A stretch of DNA of 64,000 nt from Rubrobacter xylanophilus DSM 9941 (GTDB taxonomy: Bacteria > Actinomycetota > Rubrobacteria > Rubrobacterales > Rubrobacteraceae): positions 2,894,001-2,958,000 of the forward strand of contig NC_008148.1 of the NCBI RefSeq assembly GCF_000014185.1. Reading direction: 5' to 3'. Numbering within the stretch: position 1 is the stretch's first letter; every line of letters starts with the position of its first letter. Below, one piece after another: positions 53,594-60,203 of this stretch. The position numbers and the translations under genes were made by a program. The notes under the pieces are model-generated. The model searched no databases. It saw only the letters and a list, made by a program, of their open reading frames with translations, and was not told the origin of the DNA.

Positions 53594-53899
53594 GTGGAGC
53601 AGTTTCTGGCGCAGCTCGCCGTGTTCGTGGTCGCGGCGTTTCTGGGGTGGGAGCTCATCTCGCGGGTGCCCAACCTGCTGCACACGCCGCTCATGAGCGC
53701 CACCAACGCCATCCACGGCGTCATCCTGGTGGGCGGCATGATCGCGCTCTCCGAGAGCACCAACCCGGCGATCACCGCGGTGTGCTTCGTGGCGGTCTTT
53801 TTCGGGGCGCTGAACGTCGTGGGCGGCTTCTGGGTGACCAACAGGATGCTGGGGATGTTCGCCCCGCCGCGCAGGCGGGTCAGGAGAAGAAAGGGTTAG
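53594..53899 (+). CDS. NAD(P) transhydrogenase subunit alpha part 2 (PntAB)
   Basis: 101-residue membrane part with three helices: FLAQLAVFVVAAFLGWELISRV, AIHGVILVGGMIALSE and VCFVAVFFGALNVVGGFWVTNRML. HTPLMSATNAIHGV is the family signature. GTG start one base after the pntAA stop; the basic tail PRRRVRRRKG is cytoplasmic by positive-inside reasoning. The three-gene split matches the Rhodospirillum/Thermus-type enzyme. Confidence 0.95.
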   Translation: MEQFLAQLAVFVVAAFLGWELISRVPNLLHTPLMSATNAIHGVILVGGMIALSESTNPAITAVCFVAVFFGALNVVGGFWVTNRMLGMFAPPRRRVRRRKG

Positions 53900-53904
53900 C
53901 GGGC

Positions 53905-55311
53905 GTGCAGGCTGCCACGTTTCTGGCCTACCTCGCGGCGGCGGCGCTCTTCATCGTCGGGATAAGGCGCCTGCGCCGCCCCGAGACCGCCCGCTCGGGC
54001 AACACCATCGCCGCCACAGGCATGGCCATAGCCCTCGTGGCCACGCTCTTCGTCATCGAGTTCCGCGGGCTGCTTCTCATCGGGGCGGCGGCCCTGATCG
54101 GGGCGGTGGTCGGGGCCGTCTCGGCGCAGAAGGTCAAGATGACGGCGATGCCCCAGATGGTCGCGGCGTACAACGGGGTCGGCGGCGGGGCCGCGGCCCT
54201 GATCGCTCTCTCCGAGTTCTACCACCTGCAGACCACGGGCGAGCAGGACCTCATCGCCTCCGTCACCGTCCCCCTCACGATCCTCATCGGGTCGGTGAGC
54301 TTCGCCGGGAGCGCCATAGCCTTCCTGAAGCTGCAGGAGGTGGCCTTCACCGGCTCCGTCTCCTTCCCGCTGCAGCAGGTGGTGAACGCCCTGCTCTTTC
54401 TGGGCATCCTCCTGCTCGCGGCGAACGCCGTGCTGGGCGGGGAGATCATCCCCTCCCTCCCGCCGGTGGCCTCGGTGGTCGCCGTCCTCGCAGCCTCCCT
54501 CGTCCTGGGCGTGCTGGTGGTCATCCCGATAGGCGGGGCGGACATGCCGATCGTGATCTCGCTCCTCAACGCCTTCACGGGGCTCGCGGCGGCGGCCTCG
54601 GGCTTCGTGCTGAACAACTACATCCTGATCATCGGGGGCACCATCGTGGGGGCCTCGGGCACAATCCTCACCCGCCTGATGTCCAGCGCCCTCGGGCGGC
54701 CGTTCGGGAAGATCATCTTCGCCGGCATCGCCGCCTCCGGGACGGGCAAGCAGGCCCCGGGCGAGGACAGGCCCGTCCACGACGCGAGCCCCCAGGAGGT
54801 CGGCGAGTACCTCGCCGACGAGGCGCAGAAGGTCGTCATCGTCCCCGGCTACGGCCTCGCCGTCGCCCAGGCCCAGGGGGCGATCCGGGAGCTGATGGAG
54901 GCCCTGGAGGAGCGGGGCAAGCAGGTGCTCTTCGGCATCCACCCCGTCGCGGGGCGCATGCCGGGCCACATGAACGTCCTGCTCACCGAGGCCGGCGTCC
55001 CCTACGATAAGCTCCTCGACCTCGAGGACATAAACCCCGAGTTCGAGGACACCGACGCCGTGATCGTGGTCGGCGCCAACGACGTCGTGAACCCCGCCGC
55101 CAACGACCCCGAGCAGGACACCCCCATCTCCGGCATGCCCATCCTGGAGGTCCACAGGGCGAAGAAGGTCATCTTCATAAAGCGCTCCCTCTCCCCCGGC
55201 TTCGCCGGCGTGGACAACCCCCTCTTCTACGACACCGAGAAGACCATAATGCTCTTCTCCGACGCCAAGCAGGGCCTGCAGGAGGTGCTCTCCGCGCTCA
55301 AAGGCGCCTGA
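53905..55311 (+). CDS. pntB: NAD(P) transhydrogenase subunit beta (PntB)
   Basis: 468 residues from GTG 53905. N-terminal ~270 residues carry about nine helices (QMVAAYNGVGGGAAALIAL, IAFLKLQEV). The C-terminal NADP-binding domain III has VIVPGYGLAVAQAQ, FGIHPVAGRMPGHMNVLLTEAGVPYD, VVGANDVVNPAANDP and FIKRSLSPGFAGVDNPLF. Completes the enzyme that uses proton-motive force to make NADPH. Confidence 0.96.
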   Translation: MQAATFLAYLAAAALFIVGIRRLRRPETARSGNTIAATGMAIALVATLFVIEFRGLLLIGAAALIGAVVGAVSAQKVKMTAMPQMVAAYNGVGGGAAALIALSEFYHLQTTGEQDLIASVTVPLTILIGSVSFAGSAIAFLKLQEVAFTGSVSFPLQQVVNALLFLGILLLAANAVLGGEIIPSLPPVASVVAVLAASLVLGVLVVIPIGGADMPIVISLLNAFTGLAAAASGFVLNNYILIIGGTIVGASGTILTRLMSSALGRPFGKIIFAGIAASGTGKQAPGEDRPVHDASPQEVGEYLADEAQKVVIVPGYGLAVAQAQGAIRELMEALEERGKQVLFGIHPVAGRMPGHMNVLLTEAGVPYDKLLDLEDINPEFEDTDAVIVVGANDVVNPAANDPEQDTPISGMPILEVHRAKKVIFIKRSLSPGFAGVDNPLFYDTEKTIMLFSDAKQGLQEVLSALKGA

Positions 55312-55343
55312 GAAATCCCCCGAGGGGATTCGATCCCCACACA

Positions 55344-55365
55344 TATTCAATTAAACTATTGAATA
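55344..55365 (+). promoter_or_regulatory. Palindromic ArsR-type operator over the start site
   Basis: TATTCAAT-N6-ATTGAATA, a perfect inverted repeat in AT-rich sequence that stands out from the GC-rich surroundings, ending one base before the ATG at 55367. A possible promoter (TTCGAT 55329-55334, 17 bp, TAAACT 55352-55357) puts the -10 inside the palindrome, so binding would block transcription. Autoregulation by the downstream ArsR-rhodanese protein is the natural reading. Confidence 0.75.
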
Positions 55366-55366
55366 C

Positions 55367-56035
55367 ATGAACGAGCGAGAGCACCGGGCGTTCAAGGAGG
55401 AACTGTTCGGGCAGTTCGCCCGGATCGGGAGGGCGCTGGCCAACCCGCACCGTTTGGAGCTCTTGGATCTTCTTGCACAGGGCGAGCGAACGGTCGAGGA
55501 GCTAGCGCGGGAGGCCGGGATGTCGGTGGCGAACACCTCGCGGCACCTGCAGGAGCTACGCTCTGCGCGGCTGGTCGAGGTGCGACGGGAGGGGCTGTAC
55601 GGCTACTACCGGCTGGCAGACGAGCGGGTGTTCGGGGTGTGGCGTGCGATCCGGGAGCTGGGCGAGGCTCGGCTGGCGGAGATAGACTGGCTTGTGCGCA
55701 CCCATCTCAAGGACCGGGAGTCGCTGGAGCCGGTGGGAGCTGAGGAGCTGTTCGAGCGCCTGCGCAGGAAAGACGTGCTGGTTCTGGACGTGCGTCCCGA
55801 GGAGGAGTACCGGGCCGGGCACATCCCGGGCGCGCTCTCCGTTCCGCTGGAGAGGCTGGAGGCGTACCTGGCCGAGATCCCGAAGGATCAGGAGATCGTG
55901 GCCTACTGCCGCGGCCCCTACTGCGTGTTCGCCGACGAGGCGGTGGCGCTCCTGAGGTCGCGCGGCTACCGGGCGCGCAGGCTGCAAGAAGGACTGCCAG
56001 ACTGGCGGGCGGCCGGGATGCCCGTGGAGGGCTAG
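55367..56035 (+). CDS. ArsR-rhodanese fusion regulator
   Basis: 222 residues. Residues 1-115 are an ArsR winged helix (LANPHRLELLDLLAQGERTVEELAREAGMS, NTSRHLQELRSARLVEVRREG) and 125-222 a rhodanese domain (VLVLDVRPEEEYRAGHIPGALSVP, IVAYCRGPYC). The ArsR half has no cysteine, so persulfide sensing, if any, must use Cys181 and Cys186 of the CRGPYC loop, unlike SqrR/BigR which use ArsR-domain cysteines. ATG 55367 is nearly leaderless. Heads a sulfur-handling series. Confidence 0.9.
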   Translation: MNEREHRAFKEELFGQFARIGRALANPHRLELLDLLAQGERTVEELAREAGMSVANTSRHLQELRSARLVEVRREGLYGYYRLADERVFGVWRAIRELGEARLAEIDWLVRTHLKDRESLEPVGAEELFERLRRKDVLVLDVRPEEEYRAGHIPGALSVPLERLEAYLAEIPKDQEIVAYCRGPYCVFADEAVALLRSRGYRARRLQEGLPDWRAAGMPVEG

Positions 56036-56050
56036 AACGGGAGGTCGAGA

Positions 56051-57160
56051 ATGGCAGAAGGCAAGATCGACCCGAAGACCCTGAGGGAGATGTTGGAGCG
56101 GGGCGAGCCGGCCACGGTCGTGGTCGTCCGCAAGGGCGAAGACCGCGCGGAGTGGTCGATCCCCGGCGGCATCCACTTCGACGCCTACGACGCCCTGAAC
56201 GCCGGCGACGAGCGGGCCATGGAGGGGCTGGAAGCACCTAGGGGCGCGCTCGTGGCAACCGTGTGCGGCCGCGGGCGCTCCAGCGCGGTGGCCGCAGAGC
56301 TGTTGCGGCGTAAGGGACACGAGGTTTTCTCCCTGGAAGGAGGCATGCAGGCCTGGAGCCTCGCGTGGAACACGGCCGACGTGCCGATGCCTGGTACGAG
56401 GGCCGGGGGTGATACGGGGACGGCGCACCGGGAAGGGGTGCCTCTCCTACGTCGCCGGGTCCGACGGCGAAGCCCTCGTCATAGACGCCGCCCTGGAGCC
56501 GGAGGTGTACGTCCGGCTGGCAGAAGGACGCGGCTGGCGGATAACCCGCGTGCTGGACACCCACGTACACGCCGACCACCTCTCCCGTTCTCGGAAGCTG
56601 GCGAAGGCGGCCGGGGCCGAGTTGCACGCACCGGAAGGTGCGCCGGTCTACTACCCGCGTTCGCCCATCGCCGACGGCGACACGGTGCAGATCGGCTCTT
56701 CGAGGCTGACGGCCATCCGCACGCCGGGGCACACCGCCGAGAGCACGAGCTACCCGCTGGACGACGGAGCGCTGTTCACCGGCGACACGCTCTTCCTCCC
56801 GACGGTCGGCAGGCCCGACCTGGAGGCGACGCCGGAGGGAGCCAGAGAAAAGGCGCGCGACCTCTTCGGTTCCGTGCACCGCTTGCTCGGCCTGCCGCCC
56901 CAACCCTGGTGTTGCCCGGACACACGAGCGAGCCGGTGCCCTTCGACGGGGAGCCGATCTCCGCATCTCTCTCCGAGGCGCGCGGGGAGATCGGGCCACT
57001 GCTGGAGGACGAGGACCGCTTCGTGGAGAAGGTCGCCGGAGGCGCCTCCCCCACGCCGGAGAACTACGAGCGCATCGTGGAGCTCGAAAGGGCCGGGGAA
57101 CAGCCAGAGGGCGACCCGACGGAGCTCGAAGCCTGCGCCAACCGCTGCGCCACCGGCTAG
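56051..57160 (+). pseudogene. Rhodanese-MBL persulfide dioxygenase-like gene with two compensating frameshifts
   Basis: Frame A (from ATG 56051) gives a rhodanese domain (WSIPGGIHFDAYDALNAGD, ATVCGRGRSSAVAAELL, SLEGGMQAW). At a five-G run (56405-56409) the homology moves one base on: VIRGRRTGKGCLSYV, then MBL motifs THVHADH, RTPGHTAES and GDTLF. Near 56901-56905 it slips back to frame A: TLVLPGHTSEPVPFDGEPI to the stop at 57160. The frame stays open throughout, but the middle 165 residues would be wrong. This is either a decayed gene or two indel sequencing errors at homopolymers. Intact homologues combine sulfurtransferase and ETHE1-like persulfide oxidation. Confidence 0.82.
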
Positions 57161-57169
57161 CGTGTCTCC

Positions 57170-58426
57170 GTGGCTTCGGGCAACCGGGTAGGCGACGGGC
57201 CCCCGCCGGATGTCCGGCTAGGCCTGAAGGAGAACCTGGGGCAGTTCTCGCTGCTGGTGCTCGTCAACGCCTTCGTAGGCGGGATGGTCGGGCTGGAGAG
57301 GACGGTCGTCCCGCTCGTCGGCTCCGAGGAGTTCGGGCTGGTCCTCAGGACGGCCATCTTCTCGTTCATCGTCACCTTCGGGGTCGTAAAGGCGTTCTCC
57401 AACCTCTTCGCCGGGGGGCTCGCCGACCGCTTCGGCAGGAAGCGGGTGCTGGTGGCGGGGTGGATTATCGGCGTGCCGGTGCCGTTCATGATCATGCTCG
57501 CCCCCTCGTGGGGATGGGTGGTGGCGGCCAACGTCCTGCTGGGCATGAACCAGGGGCTCGCCTGGTCCACGACGGTCATCATGAAGATAGACCTCGTGGG
57601 CCCACGGGGCAGGGGCCTCGCCGTGGGGCTCAACGAGTTTGCCGGGTACCTGGCCGTCGGGGCAACCGCGTGGCTGACCGGCTACCTGGCCTCGGTCTAC
57701 GGCCTCCGGCCGGAGCCCTTCTACCTGGGCGCGGCGTACGCCCTGCTGGGGCTTCTGATCTCCGTCTTCCTTGTCCGGGACACCCGCGAACACGTCCGGC
57801 TGGAGATGGAAGAACACCCGAAGGAGCCAGGATCCCTCACCTTTCGCGAGGTCTTCAAGAAGACCAGCTACGGGGACCGCAACCTCCTCGCCTGCTCCCA
57901 GGCTGGGCTCGTCAACAACCTCAATGATGGGATGAGCTGGGGGGTCTTCCCCCTCTTTTTCGCGAGCTTCGGCCTCGGAGTAGGGAAGATCGGTGTCCTG
58001 AAGGCGGTCTACCCGGCGGTGTGGGGCGCATTGCAGGTCTTCACCGGGCCCTTGAGCGACCGCTGGGGGCGCAAGGGCCTTATCGTGGCGGGGATGTGGA
58101 CGCAGGCGGCCGGCATCTTCGTCACCGTGGCGACCCGGAGCTTCGGGTGGTGGACGCTCGGCAGCGTGCTCCTCGGGCTCGGGACCGCGATGGTCTACCC
58201 CTCCCTGATCGCCGCCGTCTCGGACAACGCCCACCCCTCCTGGCGGGCGCGCTCCCTGAGCGTCTACCGTTTCTGGCGGGATCTCGGCTACGCCGCGGGC
58301 GCCCTCTCCGCCGGGATCATCGCGGATACCTTAGGGATCTCCTGGGCGATAGGTTCCGTGGGGGCGCTGACCTTCGTCTCCGGAGCCGTGGTCGCGCTCC
58401 TCCTGAAGGAGAGCCGTGGAAGGTAG
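57170..58426 (+). CDS. MFS transporter downstream of the sulfur genes
   Basis: 418-residue, about 12-helix major facilitator. The two cytoplasmic signature loops are GGLADRFGRKRVLVAG and GPLSDRWGRKGLIVAG, one in each half. MNQGLAWSTTVIMKIDLVGPRGRGLAVGLNE is a conserved stretch after helix 4. GTG start at 57170, 9 bp after the preceding stop. Operon position with ArsR-rhodanese suggests export of a sulfur species or related toxicant; substrate unknown. Confidence 0.82.
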   Translation: MASGNRVGDGPPPDVRLGLKENLGQFSLLVLVNAFVGGMVGLERTVVPLVGSEEFGLVLRTAIFSFIVTFGVVKAFSNLFAGGLADRFGRKRVLVAGWIIGVPVPFMIMLAPSWGWVVAANVLLGMNQGLAWSTTVIMKIDLVGPRGRGLAVGLNEFAGYLAVGATAWLTGYLASVYGLRPEPFYLGAAYALLGLLISVFLVRDTREHVRLEMEEHPKEPGSLTFREVFKKTSYGDRNLLACSQAGLVNNLNDGMSWGVFPLFFASFGLGVGKIGVLKAVYPAVWGALQVFTGPLSDRWGRKGLIVAGMWTQAAGIFVTVATRSFGWWTLGSVLLGLGTAMVYPSLIAAVSDNAHPSWRARSLSVYRFWRDLGYAAGALSAGIIADTLGISWAIGSVGALTFVSGAVVALLLKESRGR

Positions 58427-58445
58427 GCCCGGCAGAGGGGTGCGC

Positions 58446-59756
58446 CTACCTCCCCGCCCTCGCGACCGCGGGGCCCGGGCCGGGCTTGGCGCGGCCCCGG
58501 GCGGCGTGCCGGGCGTTCACCCACAGCGCGCGCCCGACGGCCCGGGGCGAGAGGAACTCGCGCACCCCGATGATCCTGGCGCCGAAGGCGTGGAAGTGCC
58601 GGGCCGAGCGATTGTCCCTGGCCGCCGCGGAGAACATCAGGCGCTCCACGGGGTTGTACGGGCGCACGCGCGAGAAGTCGCAGATGAGCCGGTGGTGCCC
58701 GGAGAGCTCCCTCCGGTGCCTCCTGCGGTAGCGCTCGAGCGCCCGGTCGAGGTCGCCGCCGGCGAGCAGCGCCTCTGCGGTCTCGTCCACCAGCCACTCC
58801 GCCGACTGGAAGGCCCACCCGCAGCCCACGCCCCACAGCGGGTCGGAGCACAGGGCCGCGTCCCCCACGAAGGCGAGGCCCGGACGCGCCGCGGGCCGCG
58901 AGACGTTGGCCTGCTCGACGACGCCCATGATCCTGGAGACCCGCTGTGCCTCGGAGAGGCGGGGGCCGAGCGGCAGCCCCTCGAAGAAGCGGACGAAGGC
59001 CCCCTCGAGGTCTTCCTTGAACTCGGGCAGCCTCTCCTTGGCCGGCATGCAGGCCGCGAGCGTCACCCCGCCGTCGTTGGGGAAGGTGTAGGCCACGTCC
59101 GGCTCGAGCATCCACATCTGCGACCTGGAGCCGGAGGGCAGGGTGAGGTCGCGGTAGTGGGCGAAGTAGGCGAAGCGGTTGTTCGGCGCGACCTCGACCG
59201 GGCCGCCCGCGATCTTCGCGATCCGGGAGCTGCGCCCGTCGGCGGCGACGACCAGCCGCGCCGGTATCTCATGGCTCTCCCCCGCCCGGTCGCGCACCAC
59301 GACGCCCGCGACGCGCCCGTCCTCCCGGATGAGGTCGCGCGCGCTCCGTCCCGGCATGAACTCCACCCCGGGGGTGCTCGCCGCGAGGCCGCGGAGCATG
59401 GGGTCGAGGGTCTGGCGCCGGATGTTGTAGCCGTAGGGCAGGTCTTCGGCGTCGCCGCCGATCCAACCCCACCGCGTGTACATCACGAGCCCGTTGCGGA
59501 TCCCCCCGGCCTCCTCGATGAGGGGCGCCAGGCCGAGCCGCTCGATGGTGGGCACGGCGCAGGGCTGGATGTAGTGGGTGCACAGCGCCTTGTAGGCGTT
59601 GGGGTCCGCGTGGCGCTCTATGAGGGCCACCCTCGCCCCCTCCCGGGCGAAGAGCGTCGCCGCGGTGCAGCCGGCGATGCTCGCCCCCACCACCGCCACG
59701 TCGTAGGCCTCCCGGCTCATGATCCTCCCGCCTCCTGTGGTGTCTTCCGCCGACAT
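58446..59756 (-). CDS. FAD-dependent monooxygenase (PHBH fold)
   Basis: 436 residues, group A flavin monooxygenase/geranylgeranyl-reductase-like. FAD motif DVAVVGASIAGCTAATLFAREG with ERHADPNAYK, the DG motif VVAADGRSSRIAKIAG and the GD motif GLAFVGDAALCSDPLWGVG. Start at ATG 59756 or 59720 (GGAGG before both). It lies 9 bp after an ABM-domain gene, a pairing common in aromatic polyketide or quinone tailoring, and downstream of a LuxR regulator. Substrate unknown. Confidence 0.82.
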   Translation of the reverse strand: MSAEDTTGGGRIMSREAYDVAVVGASIAGCTAATLFAREGARVALIERHADPNAYKALCTHYIQPCAVPTIERLGLAPLIEEAGGIRNGLVMYTRWGWIGGDAEDLPYGYNIRRQTLDPMLRGLAASTPGVEFMPGRSARDLIREDGRVAGVVVRDRAGESHEIPARLVVAADGRSSRIAKIAGGPVEVAPNNRFAYFAHYRDLTLPSGSRSQMWMLEPDVAYTFPNDGGVTLAACMPAKERLPEFKEDLEGAFVRFFEGLPLGPRLSEAQRVSRIMGVVEQANVSRPAARPGLAFVGDAALCSDPLWGVGCGWAFQSAEWLVDETAEALLAGGDLDRALERYRRRHRRELSGHHRLICDFSRVRPYNPVERLMFSAAARDNRSARHFHAFGARIIGVREFLSPRAVGRALWVNARHAARGRAKPGPGPAVARAGR

Positions 59757-59765
59757 CCCTCCGCC

Positions 59766-60059
59766 TCAGACCCGGACGCTGACCTCGTAGGCCTCCCTCT
59801 CCGGCGGCCCGGCGAGGACCTCCTTGAGCTTGCCGAGCTGCTCCCGGTAGTAGCCGCTCGCCTCGCTCGCCCTGAGGTCGTCCTCCGTCTCCCACAGCGT
59901 TATGGCGAGGCCCTTGCCCGCCTCCCGGTCCGCAAGCAGGAGGAACCCCCCGAACCCCCGCTGCTCCCTGGCAGCGGGCGCTATGGAGTCCCGGGCGATG
60001 CCGATCGCCTCCTCGACCTTGCCGGGCTGGATCCTGGTGGTCGTCACCCTCGCGTACAC
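59766..60059 (-). CDS. ABM (antibiotic biosynthesis monooxygenase) domain protein
   Basis: 97-residue ferredoxin-like dimeric alpha/beta barrel: MYARVTTTRIQPGKVEEAIGIARD, QRGFGGFLLLADREAGKGLAITLWETEDDLRASEASGYYRE. The GF/LW pattern is typical of the ABM/DUF3291-like family, which includes cofactor-free oxygenases and haem-degrading relatives. No haem-ligand His/Asn is evident. Co-transcribed with the FAD monooxygenase. Confidence 0.8.
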   Translation of the reverse strand: MYARVTTTRIQPGKVEEAIGIARDSIAPAAREQRGFGGFLLLADREAGKGLAITLWETEDDLRASEASGYYREQLGKLKEVLAGPPEREAYEVSVRV

Positions 60060-60168
60060 CTCCGCGCCTCCTCGCTCGTTACCCTCGTTTCTTTCGCCCC
60101 GAACGCTACCGCCGCGGAAGGCGGGGCGAATCGGCAGGAATGCGTGCTTTGGGGCACGGGGCGCCTTT

Positions 60169-60203
60169 TAGGCAGCGCAGATGGTTGCCTAGGCAGTGCC
60201 TAG
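60169..60203 (-). promoter_or_regulatory. Cluster of TGCCTA/TAGGCA sites
   Basis: TAGGCAG (60169-60175), the 10-bp palindrome TGCCTAGGCA (60186-60195) and TGCCTAG (60197-60203) lie between the LuxR gene and the ABM/monooxygenase pair; the last overlaps the LuxR stop codon. Dyad-symmetric half-sites are what a LuxR-type HTH dimer binds. The rest of the 140-bp gap (60060-60168) shows nothing else. Confidence 0.45.

Noticed and set aside
56409-56950. Rhodanese and MBL as two separate intact genes
   Set aside because: The MBL frame lacks its C-terminal third, which is found in the rhodanese frame. Homologues are fused, so a frameshifted single gene explains both ends.
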